A DNA stretch of 64,000 nucleotides, taken from the NCBI RefSeq assembly GCF_001653235.2, contig NC_035791.1:6200001-6264000 (forward strand), written 5' to 3'. This DNA comes from Pochonia chlamydosporia 170 (Eukaryota; Ascomycota; Sordariomycetes; Hypocreales; Clavicipitaceae). Within the stretch, counting starts at the first letter, position 1; the number at the start of each line of letters is the position of its first letter. Position numbers and translations under genes: made by a program. The notes below the pieces were generated by a model that saw only the letters and a program-made list of their open reading frames with translations, was not told the origin of the DNA and ran no database searches. Positions 22,833 to 35,065 of this stretch are shown here, piece after piece.

Positions 22833-24694
22833 ACGTGAGTGCATAGCGAGTGCGCTAACATAGCGAGTGCGCCACGTTTAAACACCTCCCCGTAAAGATT
22901 ATACAAAAAAACAACCATAATATAAGAAAGTAATTAATCTTTACTGCTATCCTCTTTATTAGATATTTCCATATTAATCTAATAAGTTTAAGCATTATAA
23001 CTAGTCTTACTATATATACTATATTGCTATCCCTTTATCTTATCCTAAGGCTTGTGACCTCTAGTTTTATAATCTTCTTGCTATATCTGCTCTTCTACAT
23101 TATTCTAGTCCTAAAGAGCTTATCCCTTAGCAATAGTTATGCTACTGCCTTCACGTAGACGCTTTTTTTTAGCCCTATACTGTTTGCTTAATAGTGCATT
23201 TGCCTCTTAAAGTTACTAGTTTTTAGCCTTTAAGAGAGCTATCTTATGTATTATTCTGCATATGCCTTTTATAAATTAATCTATAGTATCTAAAATTAAT
23301 ATTAATAAGCTTTCCTAATATTAGCTTATTCTTCTTTTTATATAATTAGTTTGTAAAGTTGCCTTAGTTAGGTTATTTAGGGTCTTTAGAACCTATAGAT
23401 TTAGTAGCTTAGGTGTAGCCTTAACTAGCAATAGCATTTATAGCCTTATATCTAGTTAAGATAAGATACTATTTAGGTTAAATAGGATAAGGCTAGCACC
23501 TCTAAAAGCTTCCTAGATATTCTTTTCTATTATTAAAGCTTTAAATGCAGCATAAAATGCAGGTAGAAAGTTAGCCTTTATAATGTGTGTTATTTGTGCT
23601 CTTATTAATCCTTTAACTTCTTTGCTATATGCCTTCTTTAGCGGCCTAAAACAGCTAATATCTAGTAGCTAGAGAATATATAATAAATAGGCTAGCATAT
23701 AGAGCGTAATAATCTTATAGTCCTTATAAAATAGCTTAAATTCTATTAAATAGTAACTCTTATGCCTATCTATAATTAGAAGATAATATACACTATAAGT
23801 TTATAGCTTAATATGCTTTTTAAAGTGCTAAATCTATTCTATAGCCTTCTTATTTATAGTCTAGCTGTTAGGAGTTATAAAGATAACCTAATCCTTTGGT
23901 AGTATACTATCTTTATACTAGTTTATAAGGTAATACTGCCCTATAATAATAATAAATAGTAGGATAGCCTAGCTGTAAGAATTAATAGACTAGATTACTA
24001 AAACCTATTCTCTATTACCTAGCTAGGCTAAATTTAGCTTACTATATCTATTTAAGCTTATAATAACTATAGCGGTTAAGATTATGCCTATTATAAAGCT
24101 AGTCTTATTAAAGTTATAGAAATCCTTATCTAGTATACTATATTTTGTGACTATATTACGCACAAGCTTAAACTAAGACTTAATTATCTTTAGATCTTTA
24201 TATAGGGCCCTCTAATAGTTATATCTACGCGTAAAATATATAGTAAGCTCTTTATAGCGCTTAATAAAGTTTATAGCCTATTATAATCCTATAGGAGGCA
24301 CATTACAATTAGCAAGCAGGCAATTTACTATATCTTGCATACTACTAAGCTAGGAAGGAAATAATTGCGCATCTAGGTTAATAATATACTCTATAATTAT
24401 AGACTTCTTAAGTTTTGTAAGTTTCTAGCAGGGAGGCATAGTATTGCGTTGTGTAGGTACTCCTCTAAGCTGTTTTGCAATAGTGCCTTAATTAACTATA
24501 TAGATCTTTATAGCTGCTTAAATGCTTAGTTTTAGTGTTTTCTATATAGCCTAGCAAGCTAAATTTACTTAATTCTTATTATCTAGTGAATCTATAATTT
24601 GTGGCAGAGAAAAAAGTAATTAAAGGAAGAGAGTGTTATTTTGGTAGTATAGTAGCTACTTTACTATGTTAGCTACCCCACTATGCACCCACGT
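22833..24694 (-). mobile_element. RIP-degraded pogo/Fot1-like (Tc1/mariner superfamily) DNA transposon
   Basis: The ends are inverted repeats. The left end starts ACGTGAGTGCATAGCGAG and the reverse complement of the right end starts ACGTGGGTGCATAGTGGG. Similarity continues through GCTAACATAG, and most differences are transitions. Both ends abut TA (22831-22832 and 24695-24696), the TA target duplication of the superfamily. The 1862-bp length is normal for Fot1-like elements. Conceptual translation of the minus strand at about 24130-23760 shows a degraded DDE_1 transposase: FNKTSF, then LGNRE, VLVI, a GQYY block and YLLIID. Numerous stops lie between these. The element is dead and probably only a target for RIP. 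Confidence 0.75.
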
Positions 24695-25024
24695 TATAGC
24701 TTAGGACTTCCTTAACTATCTATGCAAGAGATAGAAGATTACGTCTTAGAGTATATTATAGATCTATTAGCAATAGTTTAAATAGCTCTTTATAAGTATT
24801 ATAGGCTAATTCTTTAACAGAAATAACAATAATAAAGTATAAAAAGTAAGTATTTAATTAAAATAATCTTAAAATGGTATAACCCTGCTAATATGGTAAT
24901 AAAGTGGCATAATACAGTCCTAGTTACTAGATAGAGTTTGCGCTTACTAAACGTTAATAGCAAGCCTATTCTTAGCACTAATAACCTGCTAGCGCTTTAA
25001 ACTTTTAACCTAGCATATAATAAT

Positions 25025-25450
25025 ACTATCTTTCCTTTAGAGCGATATTAAGTTTAGTTATTAGGCTGCTATCTATTGCTTGCCTTTACTAGTGCCTAAC
25101 CTAGGGAGATTATAGATAATAAGAAAAAGAAGCTAAATAATAGCTTGTGGCAAGGTATTTACGGCTAAAAGACAGTTAGAGCTAATAACCTAGATAATAT
25201 TAGTAAGATTCTAGATAAAGCTAACTATTTGCTTAAGGAAATACTTTATTAGGAAATAGAGCATTATAGCTAGCCTAAGGCACTCTGCTATAAGGATATC
25301 TTCTTATCTATTATACGTTACCCTAAAACTAGTAAAGATGTCCTAACTATGTCTATTAAATTTATACATTATAAAGGTAAGAACTAAAAACCTAAGCCAT
25401 AAGTATTAGGTTGCTTTCTTCTTGTCCCCTTATATATAACTAATGCTCCG
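25025..25450 (+). pseudogene. RIP-destroyed DUF3435 tyrosine-recombinase relic
   Basis: Translating the plus strand gives TIFPLERY, then GCYLLLAFTSA followed by stop-P-R-E-I-I-D-N and KKKK. Further on it gives TLCYKDIF, SIIRYPKT, and SIKFIHYKGKN followed by KPKP. These fall in the same order as blocks of the intact DUF3435 gene at 28.3-31 kb (ERHRLQLAGCYQ, YTGARPAELVDGE, ALCYEDILMMLVRHPPTGR, AIKFIHHKGADNKPKP). Stops sit where RIP would convert CAA, CAG or CGA. For example, the conserved Arg codon of the GARPAE box now reads TAA. The local sequence (ERHRxQLAGCYLLLA type) suggests a subfamily different from the neighbouring intact gene, so this is a second, older recombinase and not a tandem copy. 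Its upstream part is interrupted or replaced by the pogo-like element. Confidence 0.7.
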
Positions 25451-28314
25451 TAGAACTATCTTCCTCTTTATAGGAATAAGAAGACTTATATTTTGCATTA
25501 TAACTATTATTATAAGCCTTACTATTAGTAATAATGCATTTAACGCCCTAAGTTTAAAGACTGTTATAGATATATTTAAAATCCGCAATAGAGGCCTGGA
25601 ATAATGCTAATAGCTTTAATAGAAGCAAAAGTGGCTAAAAAGACTAATTTTCCGTAGGTTTAAAGGCTCTATTATCTCTCCTAATAAGGCTCTTCTATAC
25701 AATAAGCTAAATAATTGTAAGGGACTAGCCTAGGGGCTCCTGCGGACTAGCGTTACTAATAGTAACTTTTCTTATAAGGAGAAGAGAAGAAGACTAAAAG
25801 GGGTTAGCATGATTCCTAGCAGCACTCTTATAGGGTCTAGTTAAGCTCTAGTCTAGACCTATAGTAGGTTCTTAGGTAGCTCTCCCCACGTGCCTGTCTC
25901 CTTTTTTCCTAAGATCTAAGCATTACGCTTAAATCCATAATATACTCTCTTACTACTCGCTCTTATCTCTAGTCTCTTATATTAGAAGGCAGGCCTTATA
26001 CTCTTTATTATTATTATATGTGTGTGGTTACTAGCGCTATAGATTTATTATGCAGGGCAGTTAGTATAGTATAGGGACTTATTATTATTGCCCTACTCTC
26101 TCTAGTTTATAGTATAAAAATATCTTAGTTAAACCTTTCTTTCTCTTAACTCCCCTCCCTCTAATATTATAATCTAACTATTCTTCCTACTAGGAGTCTT
26201 TATAATTTCCTACTTCCTGCTACTATATAACTACTTACTACTATTTATTCTCTTACTAATAACTAATCTATCTCTTATTATATCTCTTATTATACCTTTC
26301 TGTGTACTATTTATTCCTAATCTGCTATTATATTTGCTACTGCTAGTGCCTCTTTGCCTTCCCCTTACTATAATAGGTTATCTTATTGCTATCTTAGCTA
26401 TTATAAGGTGGAAGGTAACTCTAGCAATAAGGCTCTCTCTAATAGCAAGAAGGGAACCTAGCTCTATAAACTGTGCTAAAATAACCTACACAAGAAGAGC
26501 TATACCTCCTATATTCTAGGACAGAGTAATACCTATAAAGCCTATAAGAATACACATTATTACCCTAACTAGAACCTATAGAACCTTACATTAAACTCCT
26601 ATCTATACTATATAATTTGCTTAATATAGCAAGTTACTGCTAAAAAGAGATCTATTCTTATCCCTACTATTAAAGCTGCTCCTAGGCAGAAGAGGCATAA
26701 CGTTAAACTTACAGCTAAGTTTCTTACTCTTAGTTGCTATTATAATGCTACTAAGTCTACTGCCCAGGCTAATTATGGGTCTAGTAAGGTTATTTCTAGC
26801 CTTACTACTACTACTAATCTTAGCTGCTGCGAGAAAGGCCTACATAATAACTTTACCTTATTGCTCCCACTCTATAACCTAGCTAGTTCTTCCTAGCTAG
26901 TAATAACTCTCTAACTAGATAATAATATCTCCTATCTGCTCTTTAATAGCATCTATAGTATCTACTATAATATTTACTATCTAGCTAATATTATTACTAG
27001 TTTTACTCTAGCCTAGAAGTAGTATACTGCCTTGCTATTCCTAAGCTTATTGCTACCTAGGCCTAGCCTATTGCCTCTATTTAACCTATTGCTACTGCTA
27101 GCGCCTAGCCTATTACCTCCCCTACTGCTATTTACACCTAAACTAGAGCCTAAAGAGAATAGGGAGGAGAAGGAGCTTAGAGAGAGTAGGAAGGATAAGG
27201 GGCTTAAAGAGAGCAAGAAGGATATAGAGAATTCCCCTACTCCCGCTAGCTTTCCTAAGTAATTATTTAGTTACTCCTATATTGCCTATTATTATGTAGT
27301 ATACTCCTAATAGAGACTAGTTTGCGCTCTATCTATTACCTCTTTAGGCCTATTATTATTTTTAGTCTAGGCTACTATTATTATGCTCTATACTCTATGC
27401 GCTTATTTTTATTATTTAGTTTAGTCTGCTATGCATTTTATACGCACGCTTTAAGAAGGATTATTAGTAGTTAGTATTAATTAATTCTTACCCTATTTAG
27501 GCTTACTGCTTTTCCTAGTTTAGTACTATCTAGGTCTATTACTTATTCTAATATCTTCCTATTATAACTTAAACCTTATAAGCGCCTTAGTATTCTCTAT
27601 AGCTTCTAGTAGCTCCTATATTAGTTATATATAGCCTATCTATTTTACTAGTATATTTCTCTAATACTCCTATCCTAGTATATTCTTAGCAGCTAGGATT
27701 TCCTTAACCTAGTACTCCTATATTACTTAGTCTTATTCTATTAGTATAAGGTTAGAGCCTAGATAGGAGTCTATAAGGTGCTAGAAGGGAAGCAGGTTAG
27801 TTACTATATACTCTAGTAGGTCTATATAGAAGATATTATAAATGCCCCTTAGAATGTCTAGTTAGACTATTAGGAGAATTAGTACTTTTATTACTATATA
27901 TTTTGCTATTACCTAGTTAAGTTTTCTATATAGTTAGTTAGTCTTTACTCTATAAATGCAAGAAGCGCTGCTGATGCCTCCGAATCTGGCGGTTCGTGCC
28001 GCCGCTTTTGGTGGAGGGAGACACTGAGGGGCATCGAACCCACCCATGTACACTGTACCTTCTAGGCACCGACTTGTCTCCCAACCCCCTGTCTGCTTCC
28101 TGTGACTAACGCACATTGAGGCAGTGACGCACGCTCGGTAACCGCCATGGTCATTCTATCAGGGGGGCCAAATACAGCCAACCGCCCAGGCCACTAATAG
28201 CTGGCTTCGTCTATAAAGGCAGCACCACCAACGTTCGTCTGGTGGTCTTCCTGGTCATCTGCACAAATTTTGCGACTGCGTTAGAGATAGTTTCCTGCGT
28301 ACCCTCCTCCAAAG

Positions 28315-30959
28315 ATGCCTGGCGCGACGGGGCGCCGTGCCAATGCAGATGGCCCGCCGAATCACACCAAATTTCTCGAGCGTTTTGCTGCCAAAGAGGC
28401 GCAGAGAAGAGTTCCAAAACCAACACCTCTCTCGGCAGAAGAGCACGCTGCGAATCGGAAACGGTTAAGCAAGGTTTGCTTCGTCAAACCGAAGTACTCG
28501 CACGAAACCATGATCAATGTCGCTGGCATTTTGAGGAAGTGGCAAAGGTGTGATGTGCCGGACTGAACTACATACTCTATTAGTATTCCTTTGCTCACAG
28601 AGAATAATACAGATATTGCGATGAGAAGAAAGTTGGTGATTGGGAGGAGACGATCAAGTCTTTATCTCGGGAACTAACGATGGACTTCTTCCTCTTCGTA
28701 TGCGGTAACTACAAGGTCAAGTCGTGGGGGACCTCGGAGGAGTACATACGCCAGTTCCAGCAGCTTTACACGACCGTCAACGGCCAATATATGAACCGCA
28801 ATGATAGCAAAGAAGTTTACAAGGTACCACAATCTCTGCGCCGGGAAAACAACTTGCCCAAAGCTGACTAACATGATCTTAGTACCACCATAACGTCTTG
28901 GTTCCTAAATTTGGCCTGCGTGCGCCCAATATCGATGGAAAGCCCGTTCTCAATGTCAACAGCCTGGGCGCCCTCCTCACTTTCAATATTGCTTACGACT
29001 CCTGCACATTTGACCTGGAACGGCATCGACTCCAACTGGCTGGCTGCTACCAGATTATGTGTTACACCGGAGCCCGGCCCGCTGAGCTAGTGGACGGCGA
29101 AAGAAAAAAACCCAAAGATGGTTCCATCGAAAAGCTTTTTGGCCAGAAGGTCGTTCAGTCAGCCGACGACGGCACAGATGACACGATAAACACCCTAGAC
29201 GACGAGTCGCAGAAGATAAACGAATTACTCTGCATGGAAACAACAAAACGTGGGCGTCCGAAGGCTCTTTGTTATGAAGACATCCTAATGATGCTTGTCC
29301 GCCATCCCCCCACGGGACGGCCTGTCTTGGCTATGGCAATTAAGTTTATTCACCACAAAGGAGCTGATAACAAGCCTAAGCCGTATGGGAACCATCCCTT
29401 CCCCTGGCGTGCGGTGTACTAACTGAATCCCAGAACCATTTTCTTCTTTACTCCGAGCAGGAAGTTAATCTGTTGTCCCATTTCACTCATTCTGGCCCTA
29501 GCACTGCATGATCATGCATTCGATGCACCGAGCCTGACTAGTGCATCCCGGGTGTTCGAGTCACAAGTCTGGGGACCGATAGAGTGCACGCCACTTCGAT
29601 GGAAAGAGGATATGCTCAAGGTGCCAGTATTTCGCCGCATTCGAGGCGGTGAACTCTCTGCCAACGAGCCAATGCCCTATTCGAAGCTCAATTACGACAT
29701 GGGTCGGCAAAGTCTCGACTCGGGGCACGAGAAGGCTTTTACTCCAAAATTTGCTCGCAGGGGCGCCGCCAATGCTGCCAACGGTAGGTATTGTTTGTCT
29801 TTTGTGCTTCTGTTCCGTTCACTTCCCCTTTTTTCTCATCGTTATGGTATTACTGATCTGGTTTATCTTGGCAGGTGACGCGCCGGATTCAGTTCGGGAC
29901 CAGATGATGCGACATGACCCCAGGTTTTCTACGTTCTTTAGTGCATATCTGAACGAAATTGCAAACTTCGACCTCCAGAACGCTTTCCTTGAAGAACCAA
30001 AACAGGACCAGTTGTTTCGGATGTTTGCACACGTTAGTCTCACCCGGGACCCTCGAGCCACACGAGATATGGTGCCAGAGGAAGTATGGGCACAGGTGCC
30101 ACCCGACCCGGAAATCATGGGGTTGGAAAATGAGCGTGCACTTCTTAAAAAGGGCCAGTATCGAATTGCTGGATGCGAAAACGAAGAAAAGATACGAAAG
30201 CTCACAGAGAAGATTAGGACTAAGAAGGCAGAGCGTGACAAGAGGATCGTCAAGTACTACCGGGAATATTACTTCTACAACCGCCCGACCTGGGACATTG
30301 AGGCGCAAGCTCGCGGAGAGTCACAGGTACAGTATGAAGAACCCACTATCGACCTCGCCATCTATGAGCGTGCCAGACTTGCAGAGATTTTATGCTACCA
30401 GTCTAAAGATTTGACAGAAGAACAGATCTTATGTCGTAGAATAGAGGTAGTCGACCTCATGGTCGCACTCTGCGACAAGAGGGATACCGGTAAGGTTGGC
30501 CAATCTAGGTCAAAGCCCTCCGTTCAGTCCGTTGTACAGCAATTTGTCAAGGAAGAATCGCCTGCCTGGTGTGAGGTCGATGATTTCCCTCTCCTCATGG
30601 ACGCAAGTCAATGTCCAGATTGCATTGGCGATGAACGATTGACAGCAGCAGAGCGTACCTTTCAGTGGTGTCGCCCTACCATACGAAATGATCACTTCGA
30701 CGACCAGCACTTGGCAGACAGAGAAGATATCGCACGGCGAGGGGAGGCGCTCATTTGTAAACATCCCAAGTGTAAGAACGAGACTTTTAAGCACCTAGAT
30801 CACTTTAGAAACCATGTCAGGTCTGTCCACAGCGTCCTTTTAAGAACCTCGGAGCAGGTAAATCGTAGAAGAACGAGACAGGAACAACGTCGCCAGATGG
30901 CCCGGGAGGCGAAAGCACAGCGCCAACATGGAGTCCACAGGACTAATATGGCGAATTGA
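28315..30959 (+). CDS. DUF3435 (FluG-domain) tyrosine recombinase, Starship-captain-like
   Basis: Five exons: 28315-28547, 28613-28823, 28883-29382, 29434-29783 and 29875-30959. All joints have consensus splice ends and the phases agree, giving 792 residues without a stop. The N-terminal helical region contains YIRQFQQLYTTVNGQYM. The catalytic core contains the first Arg box YTGARPAELVDGE, ALCYEDILMMLVRHP and a second basic box FARRGAANAAN. DQMMRHDPRFSTFFSAYLNE follows, with a Tyr that could be the nucleophile. A coiled-coil linker (about 560-620) and a C-terminal zinc finger (CKHPKC, then HFRNHVRSVH) complete it. DUF3435 proteins at the 5' edge of Starship elements excise and insert the whole element; many family members are orphan copies. 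This one looks intact although a relic beside it is destroyed by RIP. I did not find the terminal repeats that would prove element identity. Confidence 0.85.
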
Positions 30960-33190
30960 AGGGTCGCTGACAGCCGTAATTATCACGGCCAGCATGAGAA
31001 GTCACCGTACACTTGGTGAATAACAAGATAATTGTATGGTAGCATCTACATATAATTTGTGTATATTCGGATACATAGATAGCTAGTCGCATATTCACGT
31101 TTTCTCTTAGTACCTGACTGTAGCTCTAAGCCGCAGTGCCAAGATCCGATACAGAACCCTAGGTAACCTTTCCGGGCTTGTAACTGGGGCTTTGCTTTCG
31201 AGACAAAGCTGCCAACAGTGATGGTATAGTGTCAACTAATCCGACCCTGTGAAGTATGAGGGAGTAATTGCCTGATGCATCGACACGACACAGGAGCCAA
31301 ATCCGCCAGTTCGACAGATATGAATAATATTCCGGCTTGCAATGAGTTCACAAGCGGGAATGTGTTTGAGTGGTGTCAAGTACGTAGGTATTAGGCTAGT
31401 ACCTCAATCTCTCCACATGAGTTTCAGGTTGGAAGAATACCCGACCAGTTTGCAAAGAGAGCAGATGTAGCCAACTCTGGTCGGCATACTCGACAGCTAT
31501 ATGAAACCCGACCCTGGATAGATCGCAACATCTTAGCCCAGATGAGAATAGACATGACGAGACTCAACAATCCGGTTATTGAATGAAAACAGTACCATCC
31601 AGACAGTTTAAACGCTTTTAACCACGTGCAGAGTGCACGGCGTCAGGCTGTGGAAGTAGCAAACTCCCTAGGGGTTTTCACGTCAGAATATAGAGAAACT
31701 TAATTTCTGCTTCAATGGGATGAAATTTTAGTCTTGTAAATAAAGCTAGAGCCGGCAAGTTAGTACAAATATTAGGTGGTACGTATCTTGCAGACTGGAT
31801 ACACGGGCAGTGGGGGCGGGAATCTCTGCTCCCTGAGGAATCCCCGAGCCTCCCTGAGCTCTGGTCGCGCTTACCTGAGTCAACCTGACCATCCCCTGAG
31901 CCAACCTGAGCAACCCCTGAGGCTGATGTAAGCACCGCCCAGCGATACCGCATTACTCACTAAGGACTACTGGCCAGTTGGATCACGTAGCACATACCTC
32001 TATCCATTAGAAAATATGGTGAACCAAGATTTTCCGTATTTTGCACGTCTAAGTCCTGAAACAAGGGCTTAAGATATGGCAATACATCTTTTATAGACCT
32101 ATTGAAGTAATTCATTACAGCCAAGAACCCGTTATCACGGTTGAGGCACCAGCGTCGACGATTCGGAAGGTCTGCCGAGAAGCTAGGGAGGAAGTTCACC
32201 GATTATCACGAGGAAGTTCACCGATTATCACGATCCACGAAATGTGTCGGAATAGCGGGAACACGTCCCTCCATAATTTTTTTTTTGCCCGGAGCTGCAT
32301 GTTTTCTTCTTTTATTACCTTGAGGATTTACGAAGTTTGGTATCATTACACCCATAAGCCAAGTTTGTTAAACATGTTGCATTTTCTATGGATTTACGTA
32401 GCCTGCACGATGTGGTACGCCTTTGCGAAGACCGATTCTCATTAACGAGCGTTCAACGCGAGTGAGTACGGAAAATGAGGCGCCAAGCTGCCCGAGGAAT
32501 AGCTCAGAGGGAGCTGGCAGTCAGACTTGGCCCTATATTGCATCGCAATGATCGATCACTGCTGCCACAGCTATGTACAGCACCTTGTACTACATCCTCC
32601 AAGCTTACGGTCGGGGTCAACAGCGGGGTCAAGAACTAGGTTGAAGGGCAACGCCGGAAAGCCATCGCTGGACAGTTTATCGAATTTGCTTGCGAATTAG
32701 CTTCCATGGGAGGAATAGATCTCACTCTAACATAGTAGTGCGTTTCTCAAACACCAAACTAAGGGACAGTTGTGGTAGTATTTCGCTGCTGAAGTTGGCG
32801 AAGCCAAGTATGGTCTTGGCTTAGCCATTTACGGCAAGCAGTGACCGCCTTTTGCTTCCAAAGCAAATTCTAGACGGGGGACAGAGGCCAAATCTTCCTC
32901 GACTTTTCTCTCTCTCACTTTGGTTGCTTTGTGGTAAGTTCTGGATACGAGACAAAAGACACGGTTGCTGCACTGACTAACTTGCCACGGACTGACGTGT
33001 AAATGGAAGCCATATTTGGACATTGTTCTATAGGAGAGGCATACAGCAACAAGTCAAGAAGGATGAAAATCAAGATTCGGACTTCGAAGCAGAATTGAGA
33101 GACATTGGTATCTTGATAAGTATGGAGCTTTCCTCAGCTCCGTTGTCTTTTGATGGCTGCCAAGGCGGAATTCATTCTATGTAGCAAAGA
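30960..33190. other. Intergenic region with minor repeats
   Basis: No gene I can support. A CCTGAG-rich stretch lies at about 31836-31925 and a perfect 22-bp tandem duplication at 32189-32232. A 79-codon minus-strand frame at 32199-31960 (RRWCLNRDNGFLAVMNY, then DVLPYLKPLFQDLDVQ) has a protein-like composition and could be a gene fragment, but has no recognisable domain. Confidence 0.45.
32189..32232. repeat. Perfect 22-bp tandem duplication
   Basis: The unit AGGAAGTTCACCGATTATCACG occurs twice head to tail with no mismatch (32189-32210 and 32211-32232). Perfect identity indicates a recent slippage or repair event. It lies inside a weak minus-strand open frame, which it enters near the start. 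Confidence 0.9.
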
Positions 33191-33862
33191 ATGCATGTTC
33201 AACAGCAGGTCGTAAAGTTCGACGAATTGTCGGAATTTCAATGGCAAGTTGCTACACAAGCATTTAACTGGGCTTCGCGAAGTTTGGAAGAGAAAGCCCA
33301 AATGTTTCTATGCCATCATAATTGGCGGCACTTCTACATACAACTATGTAGCGACACGGCCTGGAAATTGGTTATGCAGCACAGGAAAAGCAATAAGATG
33401 CTTGCAACTATGATATTGGACTATCTCGATGACAATGACATTAGGATTTTCTTAAATCAGGAAACGAGGCCTAAGTACCTCAGCATTTTGCATTTAATGA
33501 CAGTCGAACGCATAACCGTTGCAGCTGAGAATGCAACAGAGGAAAAGCGACGCAATCTTCTCCAGGGGTTTGATAAGAAAGGGGAAGTGCTAGAGAAACT
33601 TACAGGAAGTCAAATACGTCGCAGGTCGAAGCTTGACAACTCGAAGAGTCACAAATCCGAACAGCCAAACATATACATCGCAACAAGAGACTTCATGTCG
33701 ACCTTAGCTGAGTCCGCGAGAAGGTGCAGCTATTGTTTGGAAGACTATAGTGATTTATCAAGTTTTATTTTCCGATGCCCTGCACATACGGTACATCAGA
33801 GCCGATGTTCTGGCAAAGGCGACACACCTTGTCCAGCTTGTTGGAATTATTCTAGTGTTTGA
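33191..33862 (+). CDS. Hypothetical protein with C-terminal RING-like zinc-binding cluster
   Basis: An uninterrupted frame of 223 residues. The N-terminal 150 residues are mostly helical and highly charged, with no recognised family. The C-terminal 50 residues carry RCSYCLEDYSDLSSF, then RCPAHTVHQSRC, then CPACWNYSSV: C-x2-C, C-x2-H, H-x3-C and C-x2-C pairs with RING-like order, consistent with two zinc ions. If real it might be a ubiquitin-ligase-type or protein-interaction module. Upstream sequence (33040-33190) is also fairly open in another frame, so a further 5' exon is possible. It lies between the DUF3435 gene and a Mutator-like insertion. Confidence 0.5.
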   Translation: MHVQQQVVKFDELSEFQWQVATQAFNWASRSLEEKAQMFLCHHNWRHFYIQLCSDTAWKLVMQHRKSNKMLATMILDYLDDNDIRIFLNQETRPKYLSILHLMTVERITVAAENATEEKRRNLLQGFDKKGEVLEKLTGSQIRRRSKLDNSKSHKSEQPNIYIATRDFMSTLAESARRCSYCLEDYSDLSSFIFRCPAHTVHQSRCSGKGDTPCPACWNYSSV

Positions 33863-34380
33863 CTCTATTCTTTTTCGAGAAGACATCATTTTATCAATAG
33901 CAGTAGTTAATATCTTCCAAATCTTCTGCCTACTAATAGTAAATTCTTTTAACGGGAAAATGATGTGGCATAATGGCGTATCTTACAAAACTATAAACCC
34001 ATCCTAATTCCTCTTCAAGCCATGGCCAACCACACGTCTTGCAGAAGTTCAGCCCCTAACCTGACGCCAGACGAAATTTCACCAACGCTGCCGCTGTCAG
34101 GAGCTATCCTTCCATCTTAAGCCTCTCGTTGTTAGCAGGCTACTAATATGATGATGGTACAAACATATACGGATACTTTAGGATCAAAATCCGGGATTAA
34201 GCAACTGATAGAGCTACTACCTTGACATATATAAAACTAAACCTGTGTACAGCAGTTACTTAGTTAAAATTCCTAGTATACAAGTATTCAACCCTAATAT
34301 ACAAATGGACTTGTTAAGTTTGCAAGAGCTAAATCTCAGTAGACACCAGGGCTTGTTGAGTAGCATGCTTTTGGAGGCCT

Positions 34381-35029
34381 TCAATTTACATCCTGATTGA
34401 CTTCTGCTAATACAGGGAGAGTCTTTTCTAGCTCTACAATATGTCTTGAAAGCAGGCTGTGGAACTGATCTGCCGCTCGGGAATATTTGTGCAACTGCCC
34501 CTCGGACCGTGCCAGCTTGTCGCGCAATTCTATACTATTTGCTTCTGATACAATTCGTTGCTCTGATTCGGCATTCAGAGCACTCGACAACTGCAAGATC
34601 TGCTGGGAAAGATTTTCATTTTCGATTGTTAAGCGTTCGACCTCTGCTCTCAGACAGCTTTGCTGGGGATTGACGAGGTTATCCGGTGCCCTGAGTACGG
34701 CTTCAAAGGTTTTGCCCACTTGTTTTGTCAAAAGACGGTATACCCCAATTGAGTGGTCACTAAGGTTTTTGGTGAGTAACGGAGTGACAATTTCCTCGTG
34801 TCCTGCGATTGGTTTCCAGGCATATTCGTCGCTAGATCGAGGGTTCAATCTAACCTCGGACGGCTTCACAATAATATCGAGTTGCCTTTCTGTGTTTCGT
34901 GAGAAATGAAACTTGGTGCGGCATTGCCATATTAGTTATGTACTCACTAATATGTTGCGAAAGTTGGATACGACACAGGTCTCTTTGCCGACGACGTTCC
35001 GCATTACTCGGCCGGACTTGTTCGGGCAT
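34381..35029 (-). CDS. Coiled-coil protein, member of a two-gene local family
   Basis: Two exons, 35029-34948 and 34889-34381. The 58-bp phase-1 intron has GTGAGT, a branch ACTAAT and a CAG acceptor. The product has 196 residues. The N-terminus is strongly basic (SNAERRRQRDLCRIQLSQHI). A short motif follows, KPSEVRLNPRSSDEYAWKPI, and the C-terminal half (about 95-190) is a predicted coiled coil rich in Glu, Gln, Leu and Ser with heptad spacing. The gene at 60741-61390 has the same exon layout, length and motif, so the two are paralogs. No known domain is recognised; a nuclear dimerising role is only a guess. The start codon lies 37 bp from the end of the Mutator-like element, so most of the original promoter is now on the far side of a 3-kb insertion. 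Confidence 0.68.
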
Positions 35030-35057
35030 TGGGGCTGTGTCTGTTGTTCCGGTGCTA

Positions 35058-35065
35058 TTGTTTAA
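35058..35065. repeat. Target-site duplication, left copy
   Basis: TTGTTTAA directly precedes the left TIR and is repeated exactly at 38041-38048 after the right TIR. Eight bp is within the 8-11 bp range of Mutator-like elements. The next base (G) is ambiguous and could make it nine. Confidence 0.9.

Larger units (their letters stand above)
22490..27950. repeat. AT-rich RIP-mutated repeat island
   Basis: A block of about 5.5 kb whose composition differs sharply from both flanks. It is very AT-rich, saturated with TpA, and dominated by the words CTA, TAG, TAT and AAG, with CpA/TpG rare. Stops occur in all frames every few codons. This is the signature of repeat-induced point mutation (C to T in CpA on both strands) acting on multicopy DNA. 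Within it I can identify a pogo-like transposon (22833-24694) and a DUF3435 relic (about 25025-25450). The rest, 25450-27950, is too altered to name. Ends are placed by eye on composition. Confidence 0.85.

Noticed and set aside
26334..27262. Open frames of 60-76 codons in the RIP island
   Set aside because: Composition is determined by RIP and simple sequence; no ordered family motif could be recovered.
22490..27950. Centromere or mitochondrial insertion as the cause of high AT
   Set aside because: Identifiable nuclear transposon and DUF3435 remains plus transition-type differences between TIRs explain the composition by RIP.
27990..28110. Possible tRNA (GGGTTCGATGCCCC on the minus strand resembles a B box)
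   Set aside because: The T-arm stem does not pair properly and no A box or acceptor stem is found.
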